Assembly: GCA_910587445.1 (NCBI GenBank) | Contig: CAJULE010000007.1 | Coordinates: 1-64,000, forward strand | Reading direction: 5' to 3' | Length of the DNA: 64,000 nt | Source of the DNA: an uncultured Christensenellaceae bacterium | Lineage (GTDB): Bacteria > Bacillota > Clostridia > Christensenellales > Pumilibacteraceae | Shown here: positions 1 to 9,932 of the stretch, in pieces | How the letters are laid out: each line of letters starts with the position of its first letter | Position numbering within the stretch: position 1 is the stretch's first letter | The notes under the pieces: generated by a model | The model's input: the letters and a program-made list of their open reading frames with translations, nothing else | Databases searched by the model: none | What the model was told of the DNA's origin: nothing | Position numbers and translations under genes: made by a program

Positions 1-2
1 TG

Positions 3-110
3 AGTTGGGTGTGTGCGCTCAATCCGTCCGATACTACCTTTGAAAGATTAAAGCCTTTAATTCAAGAGGCTTATGAGTACGCAAAGGAAAAATATTCTAA
101 AAGGAAGTAA
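3..110 (+). CDS. C-terminal fragment of an unidentified protein
   Basis: An open frame enters from the left edge and ends at the TAA at 108-110, giving 35 residues that end in a lysine-rich tail (KEKYSKRK). A good intrinsic terminator follows 34 bases later, which supports this being the true end of a gene. The visible part (WVCALNPSD, then a helical LKPLIQEAYEYA) could be the last helix of an MmcQ/YjbR-type small protein, but the fragment is too short to decide. Confidence 0.5.
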   Translation, partial: SWVCALNPSDTTFERLKPLIQEAYEYAKEKYSKRK

Positions 111-143
111 GATAAATTTGAATTCAGCGTTCTATTGTTGATA

Positions 144-177
144 AAAAGTCGAGATTCCATAAGGAGTCCCGACTTTT
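144..177 (+). terminator. Intrinsic terminator after the partial gene
   Basis: A 15-bp stem (AAAAGTCGAGATTCC against GGAGTCCCGACTTTT, two mismatches) with a 4-base loop and a T-run on the 3' side. It is placed directly downstream of the partial gene. Confidence 0.75.
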
Positions 178-682
178 GCTTTACATTGATTGCAATATCA
201 AAACATTGTCTTGTGTGAATAATGTAGCTCCGGTGTTGTATTTATTTTAGTCCATAACTATGTGCCATTGCATGATACTTCGTAAATGAAGTATTGCGCT
301 ATTTCTTTGCCCGCAAGGAAATCCCTATAACAGTTACCCTTATGTTGCGGCTTCGTCTTTTTTACTGCGTAGGTGGGCAAGCGGTTTTCAACCGTGTGGG
401 TTGGCTCCTTTTTTTGCATTGTAAGGGGCTTGGAATGTGCTATGATCGGCATAGCTCCGAAATATGCACTGCGGCGCGTACAAACATATGTTCATACGTT
501 GCTTTTATGCGCCTTGTTATCCGTTTATGCACATATGAAGCGGCGTATAGCTTTCTTGTCTGTCCTGTGACGAGATAATATCTTCCGCGTTCAATACACT
601 GCATTTGCGCAATACAGACTCCCCTTGCTAAGGGGAGCCTAACACATATAAATTTCAATTCAGCTTACTTAATTACAAGCAG
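178..682. other. Gene-free AT-richer stretch
   Basis: About 500 bases with no convincing gene. Short frames exist on both strands (for example minus 258-452) but lack homology I recognise and have no good start context. Small hairpins are visible: ATACTTC/GAAGTAT near 271-290, CGGTT/AACCG near 382-394, and CTCCCCTT/AAGGGGAG near 619-638. Bases 646-673 are an inverted copy of a ~28-base motif also found at 31868-31896. It could be a decayed mobile element or an untyped RNA. Confidence 0.4.
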
Positions 683-717
683 AAAGAACTCTCGAACAAC
701 TTGTTCGAGAGTTCTTT
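683..717. terminator. Perfect bidirectional terminator hairpin
   Basis: A 17-bp perfect inverted repeat (AAAGAACTCTCGAACAA and its complement) with a one-base centre. Its A/T ends let it work for either strand. It lies downstream of the minus-strand gene ending at 834. Confidence 0.7.
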
Positions 718-833
718 ATCGTTATTCGTTTTTTCAGTTCTTATGGGAATTGTGCTTTGGAACTCGCCTCATTTTATTTTCAGCATGAAGCCGGGCGATT
801 ACGCTTTAAAAATAGGGAAGGGAAAAGCTGCGA

Positions 834-1337
834 CTACGCTTCGACGCTTTTGATGTTCTTTGTTTCGAAAACGGACTTTAAGGTTTCGACGTCGGAAATC
901 TTAACCATTTTCACGGACTTGTTTTTGCCGAACGAGCCGCAGTCGGCGAAGTCGTCGAAGAATACGGTTACGGTCGCAAGTCCGTTTTTCTCCTGCTTTA
1001 CGGAGTAGCTCGTTATTTCCTCCCATTGCGCCGAAAAGTAAGAATCTTGATTGACCGTACCCGTAAAGTAGAATCCGCTTTCGGCGACGGCGAACAGAAT
1101 ATTCGACACGCACCACTTGAGGCTTGTGAAACGCCCTATGGCAAACACCGCGCCCGTAATTATTATGACGGCAGCTGTTATAATTACGGCAATTATCATC
1201 AATGCTTCGTCGCCGCCTGTTGCCGTTATAAACAGAAAGACGAGAGAGGGAACAAGCAGCGCCAAACATATCATAAGCAAAACGAGCTTCGTGTGGCTGT
1301 GCGAAGGGCTGTTCCACAATGTGTTTTTCAAGTCCAT
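834..1337 (-). CDS. Two-helix membrane protein of unknown function
   Basis: 167 residues. Two hydrophobic segments near residues 17-38 and 45-68 are followed by a soluble tail of about 100 residues with alternating beta-like strands. The start is supported by an AGAGGT-type ribosome binding site six bases upstream. It begins 21 bases after the stop of the giant surface protein on the same strand, so the two are probably cotranscribed and this one may assist its membrane handling; that is inference. I do not recognise the family. The fold pattern resembles small PH-like membrane proteins of Clostridia, but no diagnostic motif is visible. Confidence 0.75.
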   Translation of the reverse strand: MDLKNTLWNSPSHSHTKLVLLMICLALLVPSLVFLFITATGGDEALMIIAVIITAAVIIITGAVFAIGRFTSLKWCVSNILFAVAESGFYFTGTVNQDSYFSAQWEEITSYSVKQEKNGLATVTVFFDDFADCGSFGKNKSVKMVKISDVETLKSVFETKNIKSVEA

Positions 1338-1358
1338 TATATCTACCTCTTAAAACTG

Positions 1359-4300
1359 TTATACTATCGAGCCTTCGAATCCCGCAAGGTAGTCTCGCAG
1401 CAGCGCAAGCTCCTCGGGATATATGGCGCCGCTCGTCGTCTCGTCCATGATGAGGTGGGTGGAGTCGTATTCAAGTACGTCGTTCGTAAGACGGCTTACC
1501 GTGCGGTAGTTCGTAACCTTGTTTACGATGTCGAGACTTGCATTGAGCGACGCCGGCATTATCGAGCCGAGTATCGACGTGTCGAAGGCAAGCGACGTGA
1601 TATATGTGTGCGCCTGCTCGTTTTCACTCGGCGCAAACTTTGTCGTGCCGAGCACTATCTTGGCGTCGGACAGCATTGTCGTGCCCGCAAGCGTGCCGAG
1701 GTCTATGCTTATTATGTGCGAGCCGTTTTGGTAATAGTAGTAGTTGAATATTTCCGAGAACTCGAGAGGCGTGCTTTCGCCCGAACCGTCGTCTTTGAAC
1801 GCGCTTTCGAGACCGCTCTTTGCCACGCCCTTGAAGGGGAGGACGAAGAACAGATACTTTTTGAGATTCTCCGTGTCGGAAAGTTGACTTACGAAGTCGC
1901 CCCAGGTCACTTTCGAGTAGTATTTGCCGCTTGTGTCGGTCTTTGCAAAGTACAGGACTCCGTCCCAGAAATAGATCTGCGTAGCCGAACTGTCGAGAAG
2001 AGTCCACTTGTACGGCGTGGATATATTTATGATTATGAGCGGCTTATTTACTACGGTGCCGTCCGCCTGCTTTGTCGGAATGAGCTTTACCCATATGTCT
2101 ATGGGGATGTCTACCGTTATTATGCCGGCGACGGAGATGTGAGCTTTGCCCGAGATGTGGAAGTCCTTGCGGTTTGCCGTATTTATGAGCGCCGTCGTGA
2201 AGTTGGAGATGTTCGATAAGTCGTTGAGCGGCGTTCCCAAGGTGTTTATATACTTATTCGAGCTCATGCCGTACTTTGCGGCAAACCAGGTTTCGTATGC
2301 GGACGAGAATGCGACGTATTCGCCGCTTATCTTCATATAGCTTCCGTTTTTCGCGCCCGAAACGAAGTCCGCGATCTTCACATAGTCCGAGCCGACTTTG
2401 ACATAATCGCCGCTGTTGCTCTGCGAATATTTGAACCAGCTGTATTTATAGCGCTTGCTCACGTCTATGTCGCTTTCGGTGAAGTTTTCGCCGCCGAAAG
2501 GTTCATAGCCTTCTATCAAGCCGTTTTCCGCGTCCTTTCTCATTTCCGCGTGCTTATACGTGTTGTTTAAGGACGCGCCGAAGTCGTAGTCGTGGTAGGC
2601 GGGACGGGCGACGTGACGGGCTATCTCCGCGGGATCGGCTTCCGAAAGCGTGAGAGAGAAATCGGTCGAAGTCGACGATGTTTTAAGCCCCGTGAACGTC
2701 CAATTCGACAGGAAGTTTCTTTGTGTGTCGCGCGAGAGCGTGAACTTCACTCCGTCGATTATTACGGTCATCGTGCGCTCTGTCGGTATTTGAGCTGCGT
2801 CTTCGGTGTCGGAAGGCGCGTACTCCGTAACGCCTTCTTCGAGAGATATTCTCGGAAGGGAATTCAACGAGCTTATTATTCCGCCGAGCGTCGGCAGTTT
2901 TATGTCGTCGAGACCGAGAAGGGAAGCGACGGCGCCGACGGTCTTTTTGACGAGCTCTACGATTTCCGTATAGTCGTAGTCGGGATCTTCCATAAAGTCG
3001 CGCCCCTCGTTTATGACGTCGGTTGCAATCGTCAGAAGTCCGCTTACGGTGTCCGCGAGATTGGTAATCATGGTGACGTTAAAGTCGTCGAGGAAGTCGC
3101 TCGAAACCTTTTCTCTGTCCTCGGGGATTATCTTGTCGAGCAGGGAAATGCGGTCGTCGTCGTATTCCTTGCCGTCCTCTCTGTCGGTTATGTCGAGCAT
3201 ATCTTTGAGGTTGCCGAGCAGATAGCGCACTTCCTCTATCGTGAGTTTGAAGCGAACGCCGTTGTATGTAAGGTATATTTCCTGGAGCGGGTCGCCGTCC
3301 GTTATCATTATGTCGAACGTATGCTTGAGCGTCGAGGCGAGTTCCTCGTCGGTTATGCGCCGTTCTTCGCCGTCCGTAAGCGTCTTGGAGTAGACGTTTA
3401 TGCCCATTCTGAGATTGGGGATTCCGCTTGTGGGCTGGAATTCTATATAGCCCGTTACGCGCTCGGTTTTGTCTGCGTAATAAACGTCGATGTTGTCGAA
3501 CGAGACGTGATATGCTTCGAGCTTGAGCGAGTTTATAAGCGCGTCGACGTAGTCTATAAGCTCGTCTGCGGTTACGAACGTAAAGCCCGCATCGAGGACG
3601 GGAAGGGAAACTTCCGTAACGTCGTCGTACATTTCGAGTATGCCCGCCCCGACGGAAATCACGATTTCTCCGATGTTCTCTTCCGTTGCGGAGCCGATAA
3701 GAGAGAGTCTGTCTATTTTGCCGTCGTCCGTGAGAGAGAGCGAAATTCTCATTGCTACGTCGCCGACGGAGACGCTCAGCCACAGCGCGCCGTTTTCGTC
3801 GATACCGCCGCCGCCCAATGCGGAAAGAATTTCTTTTATCCCGAGCGAAGGCATTGCGCTTTCGATCTTTGCTGTAATGTCCGCGATGAGGCGGGGGGTG
3901 AATGCGGGGAGATAAGGCTCGACGTACGCAATGAGTCTGTCGAGGTCGGCTTTAGTCGCGCTTACGCGCGTCTCGTCATAGCCGATGTAATACGTTCCGT
4001 TTTCCATGGCGAAGAATATTTCCACGCCCGATACGTTTGCATTTATCTGAAGTTCGAGTCCGCTGTCCTTAAACAGCAGAACTATTTCGCCGCTTATCGG
4101 AAGGGAAGCTCCGTCCATGGTAAGGGAGGCTTCGAAGTTTACGACAAAGCCGCTCTTTTCTGTCAGCTCTTTGATGGGCGTTATGAACCGAGCGAGCTCG
4201 CTTGCGCTTATGGCGTTCGACGGAAGAACGTAATCGGTTTTGCCTTCGGACGCGGACGAGAGTGTGAGCGCCGCGGTTATGGGATTTCCGCCGACAGAAC

Positions 4301-7300
4301 CTTTTACGGAAAGCGTCTTGAGAATTTCGCCGTCGTGATCGAGAGCTATGTCGAAACCGCCCGCGCTCACCGAAAGAGACGAGGAATCGAGCGAAAGCGT
4401 GAATTTGTCGAGCAATCCCGAAAGGTCTGCGTCCGCTATGTTGCCGGAAATCGAGCCGATAATGCCGCCGACGTCGCCTCTTAAGACAGAGGTAATAATG
4501 TTCTTTATGGTTCCGTCGGGAAGAGCCGAGCCTATCGCGCCTTCGATATCGCCGTCGAGAAGAGGTGCGAGCAGGTTCAGCACCGTTTCGGCCGTTCCTT
4601 TTGCGTTTTCGGGAAGAAGCGGCAGTATGGCTTCCTTAAGCGCGTGTATGTCCGACGATGACGCCGAAACGCAGATCCCGAGAGTGCTTATATAAAGAGT
4701 ATTGTTTGCGTAAACGACGTCTACGGTTAAATCGTAAGCGGGAATATAGACGGCGGCGGTTATGACGGAGAAGTCTCTGTCAAAGCCGAGCGTCGCGCTC
4801 GCCGAAACGCTTCCCATATCGAGAGTCAGATCGAGCACATAGGAGTTGTGCGAAACCGTGCCGCTTATCGCACCCAAAAGAAGGGTCAAATCGCCGAGTT
4901 CGGCAAATTCGCCTTCGGGCGGAGTAATGCTTGTCGCCTTATTGTCCGTAAGCGAGAGGGACGCGACTATGTCCTTGCCGCCGAGCCCGACCGTGATATC
5001 GGCTTTGACGGGTGAGGAGGTTAGCGCGACGTTTAAGTTTGCGCCCCCGAGCGCAATGCCTGCGCGGAGCGTTCCGTTTTGAAGGCTCAGCTGTGTGAGA
5101 ACGGAAGAAAGAATGTAGTCTATCTTCATGCTCTTTAAGGAAGCGATCGAGTCTTTTACGTCGTCTATCGCGGAAAGGAGCTCTGCTATGCCGTCGATTT
5201 CGGTCGGGTCGAGTTTGAGTCCGAGCGAGTCGGCAAGCTCGCCGAGTCTGGAGACAAGCTCGTTTATGTCGGACAATTTAAGGGTCAGTTTCAGATTGCC
5301 GCTCTCGATATATATGCGCGAATCTACGTATACGAAGGAAATGCGCAGCCCGAAAAGTTCGACGTTGCCGTCGAGAGCAAGGCTGTCGTCGTCGTTTATT
5401 ATCAGTCGGATGTCGCCGTTCAGATCGATGCCGAGCGCGGACAGGGAAATATCTGCGGCAAAATTGCGTTCGTCGTAAAGCCCGAGAACGGGAGTGATGA
5501 AATCGACGAGCTCATTTATGTCGACATATTCGCCGCTTGCGGCAACGGGGCGGGACGAATCGAAACATTCGAGCGTCGCGCTTATGCCGAGAGTAACGCC
5601 TTTTATCGATATTTTATCGACGCAGAGTGAAGATATGTATTCGCCGTTGTGCGAAATGTTCGCGCCGTAAACATTGCCGCCGATATTGACAGCCGCACGA
5701 AGCTCGTTTTCGTTTACGAGCGAGAACTCCTCGATATGGGACAAAAGCTCCTTAAGATCGAGCGCAAGAACCTTTGCGAGAAGTTCCTTTATGTCGAAGT
5801 TTAATTCGGGAAGCTCGATTTTCGGCAATTCGAAATCAAAGCCGAAAGACTTCAGAATGTCCGCTGCTTTTTCGGCGATTTCGCCTAAATCGGAAGTTTC
5901 GAGCTTAAGCCTTAAGTTGCCTGCCGAAAGATATACGGTGTTGCCGTCGTACAGTACGTTCAGCGTGACGCCCGTCTTTTCGAGCGTTATGTCGGCGGAC
6001 AGCGACAGATCTCTGTTTATCGTCGCGTCTATTTTAACCGTGTCCGTAAACGCCGCACTGTTTACGTCGAGATCGAAATCAAGTTTGTATGCTGCCGCCG
6101 TAGCCGTATTTATGATAGGCTTTACGAAATCGAGCGCGCCGCCAAGGTCGGCGAATTCGCTTCTGTCGGGGAATGAGGGGCGGCTTGCGGGGCGTATGTT
6201 TACCGAAACGGGAACGCCGGCTATGTCGAGAGTTGCGTCTATTCCGCGCAGCGTAATGGTTTCGCCGTCATATACGGAAATGGATATGTTGCCCGAAATC
6301 TTTTCGGCGATAGGGAGAAGGGGGCTGCCCTCCACGAGCACATCCGAAAGCTTTACGCCGAAATCTATCGACACATAGCCGTCGTGCTCGACAAGCTCGA
6401 GTCCGCCGAAAAGCGCGCCGAGGAAATCTTCGGAGAGTTGTCCCGCAAGGTCGATATCCATGTCGGGCAGCTCGATTACGCTTCCTATTGCGTCCAAAAG
6501 CCCGGCAAGCGACGAAGTGGGAACAAAGCCCTTGAGTCCGCCCGCGCCTATGTACAGTTTATCGTCGCCGTAGCCGAAGTAGAGCGCGTCGTCGACAAGC
6601 GCGTCTATGTTCAAAGTCGCGATGTCAACGCCGAGTTTTATGTTGTGTATCGAGGAGAACGCTTCGATATTTACGTCGAGATTGAGCGGCTCTCCGTCGA
6701 GGTAGGGCGCAAAAGCGTTTGCGAGATAGTCGGACGGCTGTTTGTTCTGCGTTATGGGATCGTCGATGATGTCGTCGCCGTCTTTGGGAAGGAAAGGCTC
6801 GAAAAGCTTGCTTTCCTCGAGCTCCCTGTCCTCGTTTATGTAGCGGAAATTCTCCGTCATTTCGGAAACGAGCGAGAGTGCTCCGAGCGCGGGGACGTCC
6901 GTCGAATATTCGTCCTCTATCACGGAGGTCTTGACGTACCAATTGTCGTCCATCGTGAGCGTCATCTTCACGGAAGAAATACGCGCGGGCTGCGACGAGC
7001 CTGCGCGCGTCGCGATTTCGTATCGGAAATATTTGCCCGCAAGCTCGGGGTCGAGAATAAATTCGTAAATATACTCGCCGCCGCCGAACGAAATGAGTCT
7101 TGCGGAGGTTACGCTCTCTTCTGTAACTACGTATTTCGTGATCTCCCTCGGTACGCTTCCGTATTTGGAAAAGTACGTGTCCGTGTTCATGGGAGTTATT
7201 TTGTCGCTCCATACGACGCTGTCGCCGTGGACCTTTGCGCTCGGGCGGAAGAGCACCGTATTGTCGGGAGTTATGTAAGTCTGTTCGGCATTGCTGACGA

Positions 7301-7664
7301 ATGCGGAAGAGGAGACCGTCTCCGTAAAGACCGTCTTGTTCTTTATTTTGCGCGAGTTTCTTACCGCCTGCGAGTACTTCGTGAAGCCGAGGTCGGCTTT
7401 TGCCGAGCCAACTGCGTCGGATTCGAAATAAGCGGCGTTGTATATCTGCCAATTGCAGAAGGCGAAGTTCTCGAGCGGCGTATAGTCGGTGGGGGAGCCT
7501 TCGGTCGGGGTTTCGACCATATACGAAATGCTTTCGACTATTTCGGGAGGAGTGAACACGCCGTCCGCACGGGTGTTCATTATCATGGAAATAGCGCAAA
7601 AGACTATTGCCATGATGGGCAATATCGTCATGAGCAGTTTTGTTCTGTACGATTTTACTTTCAT
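1359..7664 (-). CDS. Giant exported repeat protein (about 2,100 residues)
   Basis: The chosen start at 7664 gives MKVKSYRTK followed by one hydrophobic helix, a standard signal peptide or anchor. An in-frame ATG at 7763 would add 33 basic residues and has no ribosome binding site. The body is rich in beta-strand patterns of Asp/Ser/Leu and contains at least five related modules. Each carries a motif of the type YxxxxxYIxxGNLKLxLxxSD followed by an amphipathic helix; these motifs fall near residues 370, 578, 785, 990 and 1226, so the spacing is about 205 residues. Further diverged copies seem to follow around 1475 and 1905. The pattern is reminiscent of LolA/LppX-type lipid-binding beta folds, which is inference. 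No sortase motif or S-layer domain is visible at the C-terminus. Probably a cell-envelope protein. Confidence 0.85.
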   Translation of the reverse strand: MKVKSYRTKLLMTILPIMAIVFCAISMIMNTRADGVFTPPEIVESISYMVETPTEGSPTDYTPLENFAFCNWQIYNAAYFESDAVGSAKADLGFTKYSQAVRNSRKIKNKTVFTETVSSSAFVSNAEQTYITPDNTVLFRPSAKVHGDSVVWSDKITPMNTDTYFSKYGSVPREITKYVVTEESVTSARLISFGGGEYIYEFILDPELAGKYFRYEIATRAGSSQPARISSVKMTLTMDDNWYVKTSVIEDEYSTDVPALGALSLVSEMTENFRYINEDRELEESKLFEPFLPKDGDDIIDDPITQNKQPSDYLANAFAPYLDGEPLNLDVNIEAFSSIHNIKLGVDIATLNIDALVDDALYFGYGDDKLYIGAGGLKGFVPTSSLAGLLDAIGSVIELPDMDIDLAGQLSEDFLGALFGGLELVEHDGYVSIDFGVKLSDVLVEGSPLLPIAEKISGNISISVYDGETITLRGIDATLDIAGVPVSVNIRPASRPSFPDRSEFADLGGALDFVKPIINTATAAAYKLDFDLDVNSAAFTDTVKIDATINRDLSLSADITLEKTGVTLNVLYDGNTVYLSAGNLRLKLETSDLGEIAEKAADILKSFGFDFELPKIELPELNFDIKELLAKVLALDLKELLSHIEEFSLVNENELRAAVNIGGNVYGANISHNGEYISSLCVDKISIKGVTLGISATLECFDSSRPVAASGEYVDINELVDFITPVLGLYDERNFAADISLSALGIDLNGDIRLIINDDDSLALDGNVELFGLRISFVYVDSRIYIESGNLKLTLKLSDINELVSRLGELADSLGLKLDPTEIDGIAELLSAIDDVKDSIASLKSMKIDYILSSVLTQLSLQNGTLRAGIALGGANLNVALTSSPVKADITVGLGGKDIVASLSLTDNKATSITPPEGEFAELGDLTLLLGAISGTVSHNSYVLDLTLDMGSVSASATLGFDRDFSVITAAVYIPAYDLTVDVVYANNTLYISTLGICVSASSSDIHALKEAILPLLPENAKGTAETVLNLLAPLLDGDIEGAIGSALPDGTIKNIITSVLRGDVGGIIGSISGNIADADLSGLLDKFTLSLDSSSLSVSAGGFDIALDHDGEILKTLSVKGSVGGNPITAALTLSSASEGKTDYVLPSNAISASELARFITPIKELTEKSGFVVNFEASLTMDGASLPISGEIVLLFKDSGLELQINANVSGVEIFFAMENGTYYIGYDETRVSATKADLDRLIAYVEPYLPAFTPRLIADITAKIESAMPSLGIKEILSALGGGGIDENGALWLSVSVGDVAMRISLSLTDDGKIDRLSLIGSATEENIGEIVISVGAGILEMYDDVTEVSLPVLDAGFTFVTADELIDYVDALINSLKLEAYHVSFDNIDVYYADKTERVTGYIEFQPTSGIPNLRMGINVYSKTLTDGEERRITDEELASTLKHTFDIMITDGDPLQEIYLTYNGVRFKLTIEEVRYLLGNLKDMLDITDREDGKEYDDDRISLLDKIIPEDREKVSSDFLDDFNVTMITNLADTVSGLLTIATDVINEGRDFMEDPDYDYTEIVELVKKTVGAVASLLGLDDIKLPTLGGIISSLNSLPRISLEEGVTEYAPSDTEDAAQIPTERTMTVIIDGVKFTLSRDTQRNFLSNWTFTGLKTSSTSTDFSLTLSEADPAEIARHVARPAYHDYDFGASLNNTYKHAEMRKDAENGLIEGYEPFGGENFTESDIDVSKRYKYSWFKYSQSNSGDYVKVGSDYVKIADFVSGAKNGSYMKISGEYVAFSSAYETWFAAKYGMSSNKYINTLGTPLNDLSNISNFTTALINTANRKDFHISGKAHISVAGIITVDIPIDIWVKLIPTKQADGTVVNKPLIIINISTPYKWTLLDSSATQIYFWDGVLYFAKTDTSGKYYSKVTWGDFVSQLSDTENLKKYLFFVLPFKGVAKSGLESAFKDDGSGESTPLEFSEIFNYYYYQNGSHIISIDLGTLAGTTMLSDAKIVLGTTKFAPSENEQAHTYITSLAFDTSILGSIMPASLNASLDIVNKVTNYRTVSRLTNDVLEYDSTHLIMDETTSGAIYPEELALLRDYLAGFEGSIV

Positions 7665-7976
7665 ATTATTTCCGTATCTTTGCGGCATTGCCGACTTACT
7701 CGAGCGATCCTCTCGCTTTATTTCGATCCGTGCGCGCATTTTCCGTCTCTTTAAGGCGCACATTATACACGCTTAATATACCATATAAATATACCGCAAA
7801 GCAAACAATATGAAGGCATTTTCGAAAAAAGCTTGTATTTTTTTATTTTCATCGCCTAAAATTTGGTTAAAAAAGGGGCGCGTATCTTGGCATAAAATCT
7901 TCTGCGAAAAGCCATACTGTCTTAGAAAAAAAGCCAAAGAGAGCTTTTGGATCGGCAAAGGAGCAGAGATATCGAA

Positions 7977-9314
7977 ATGCTGCCATACGCGAATAATCTT
8001 TCCGCGACCTCCTTTTTTCGGACGGGCGAGATCGGCGATCGGCTCATGCGGGCGGTCGAAAAGTTCGGCGCGCGCTTTTCCGTTATGTCGGGCGGCGAAA
8101 TAACGGAGCGCAATCTTCCGTTCGATCCCGAGCCGAGGATAATCACTGCGGACGAATTCGACTTTCTCGAGCGCGGTCTCAGACAGCGGGTGCTTGCGCT
8201 CAATCTCTTTCTCGAGGACGTCTATTCTGTCGGCAAGGTCTTTCGCGACAAAGTCGTGCCCGAGGAGTTCGCTCTTTTTTCGGGCGGATTTTTGCCGCAG
8301 GCGGTCGGGATACGTCCGCCGCTCGGCATATACGCAAACATTGCGGGGATAGATCTTGTCAAGGGAGGCGGCAAGTGGTATGTGCTCGAGGACAATCTGC
8401 GCGTTCCATCGGGCGTAGCCTATCCTCTTACGGCGCGCCGCGCTCTCGAAAAGCTTTCTTTGAACGAGGCGGATATGTGTTCTGTCGGCGTGGAGGACTC
8501 TCTGTGCTACGGTCATATGCTCGGCGATATGCTCTTTGAGGTTTCGTGCGGCGGGATAGGAGCCATACTCACCACGGGCAGGAGCAACTGCGCGTATTAC
8601 GAGCACACGTTTTTGGCGGAAGAGACGGGCTGCGCCCTCTGCGAGGCAAGAGATCTGTTTGTCGACGACGACGCTCTGTATTTTAAGGGCGCGGACAAAA
8701 CGGAGCGCGTGGGCGTGCTGTATACGCGCGTGGACGGGGTGTTTGCCGATCCTCTCGCGTTCGGAACGTCGTCGCCCTTCGGAGTGCCCAATCTCTTTTC
8801 CGCATACGCGGCGGGGAATGTCGCCGTCGTCAACGCGTTCGGCTGCGGGGTCGCGGACGACAAGGGGCTTTACGGCTATGTTCCGAAACTTATCGAGTAC
8901 TATCTCGGAGAAAGAGCGGTGCTCGAAAACGCGCCGACTTATCTTCCGACGAAAGCGGACGACATGGCGTATATAAGAGAAAATTTTTCTCGGCTCGTAA
9001 TAAAGAGCGTGGGCGACTGCGGCGGTCACGGCGTCGTGTTCGCCGGCGGACTTTCGCGGCGGGAAAGGAGCGAACTGCTCGGGAAAATAGAAAAGAGTCC
9101 GCGCCGTTTCATAGCTCAGGAAATGATAGATTTCGAAATGCTGCCCTCGCGCGAGGGCTTGCGCAAAGCGGATCTTCGCGCGTTCGTCGTCAGCGGAAAG
9201 GACGTCAAGGTGTGGAAAAGCGGACTCACTCGGTATGCCCGTTCGGCAAACGAGTTCATAGTAAATTCATCGCACGGCGGAGGTTTTAAGGACACATGGG
9301 TATTGTCTCGGTAA
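7977..9314 (+). CDS. Circularly permuted ATP-grasp protein (DUF404/DUF407 family)
   Basis: 446 residues from the ATG at 7977, which has AAAGGAG 13 bases upstream; a TTG at 7947 in the same frame is possible but less attractive. The opening (MLPYANNLSATSF), the run around residues 60-90 (LRQRVLALNLFLEDVYS), the segment LVKGGGKWYVLEDNLRVPSG and the C-terminal VIKSVGDCGGHGVV loop are those of the type 2 circularly permuted ATP-grasp family, which is predicted to form amide bonds in peptides. Its stop overlaps the start of the alpha-E gene by 19 bases, and a transglutaminase gene follows, giving the conserved three-gene cassette. The substrate is unknown. Confidence 0.9.
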   Translation: MLPYANNLSATSFFRTGEIGDRLMRAVEKFGARFSVMSGGEITERNLPFDPEPRIITADEFDFLERGLRQRVLALNLFLEDVYSVGKVFRDKVVPEEFALFSGGFLPQAVGIRPPLGIYANIAGIDLVKGGGKWYVLEDNLRVPSGVAYPLTARRALEKLSLNEADMCSVGVEDSLCYGHMLGDMLFEVSCGGIGAILTTGRSNCAYYEHTFLAEETGCALCEARDLFVDDDALYFKGADKTERVGVLYTRVDGVFADPLAFGTSSPFGVPNLFSAYAAGNVAVVNAFGCGVADDKGLYGYVPKLIEYYLGERAVLENAPTYLPTKADDMAYIRENFSRLVIKSVGDCGGHGVVFAGGLSRRERSELLGKIEKSPRRFIAQEMIDFEMLPSREGLRKADLRAFVVSGKDVKVWKSGLTRYARSANEFIVNSSHGGGFKDTWVLSR

Positions 9315-9922
9315 GCGATTTGGACAGACTTTTTTGGGCGGGGCGGTATTGCGAGAGGGCGCTTTCCCTGTATGAGCGATTTATAGCTCTTCCCCGTAAC
9401 GCCGGCGTAAGGCGCGATTTTGCCCGCAATTTGGGCCTTATGTGTGACATAGCATTGCCGGAAACGGCGATATTGGGCAGAGAAGGAGCCGTTTTTTCCG
9501 CTCTCGAAAGCTGGCGCGCCAATGCCGCTCAGCTTCGGCACATTCTCGGTACGCGCGCCGTCATGCAGGCGGAAGAAGCGCTTGCCGATGCCGAGTGCGG
9601 CTCGTTCGATCTTCTTGCCGTTCGGTGTTACGCATTTTTCGGCATGACGAGCGATCGCCTTTCGGACGTCACTGCGCGCACTTGCGTGGAAGCGGGCAGA
9701 ATGTGCGAAAAGCTCGACGTCATGTCGCGCCTTAAAGAGGAGACATATATCATGGAAGACGCGCTCGAAAGGCTGCTTGCGGCGGCAGGGGAAAGCGAAG
9801 CCGTCAAAAGGCTCGTATCGAAATGCGCCGTCGAAGCGGTAAAGAGCGATTTGGAAGCCGGCGACATAGAAGCCGTTCGGATGAGCACGCCGTATCTGCG
9901 CGCGGACGAATACTATTCGTAA
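9296..9922 (+). CDS. Alpha-E domain protein (DUF403)
   Basis: 208 residues, almost entirely alpha-helical. It opens with GIVSVSDLDRLFWAGRYCERA, the usual beginning of the alpha-E family that accompanies circularly permuted ATP-grasp enzymes. It starts inside the end of the ATP-grasp gene (19-base overlap, AAGGA just upstream), which implies translational coupling. Typical family members are about 300 residues, so this is a short version. Alpha-E proteins have no established biochemical activity and are thought to act with the ATP-grasp enzyme and the neighbouring transglutaminase-like protease. Confidence 0.85.
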   Translation: MGIVSVSDLDRLFWAGRYCERALSLYERFIALPRNAGVRRDFARNLGLMCDIALPETAILGREGAVFSALESWRANAAQLRHILGTRAVMQAEEALADAECGSFDLLAVRCYAFFGMTSDRLSDVTARTCVEAGRMCEKLDVMSRLKEETYIMEDALERLLAAAGESEAVKRLVSKCAVEAVKSDLEAGDIEAVRMSTPYLRADEYYS

Positions 9923-9932
9923 GGAGAGAGTC

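Noticed and set aside
258..658. Small frames on both strands at the left edge
   Set aside because: They overlap one another on opposite strands, have no good ribosome binding site and no recognised family; the stretch is reported as gene-free.
1026..2219. 397-residue plus-strand frame
   Set aside because: Antisense to the giant protein and the small membrane protein genes; composition typical of a shadow.
2592..4484. 630-residue plus-strand frame opposite the giant surface protein gene
   Set aside because: Arg/Tyr/Val-rich antisense shadow produced by the codon bias of the minus-strand gene; no start context and no domain.
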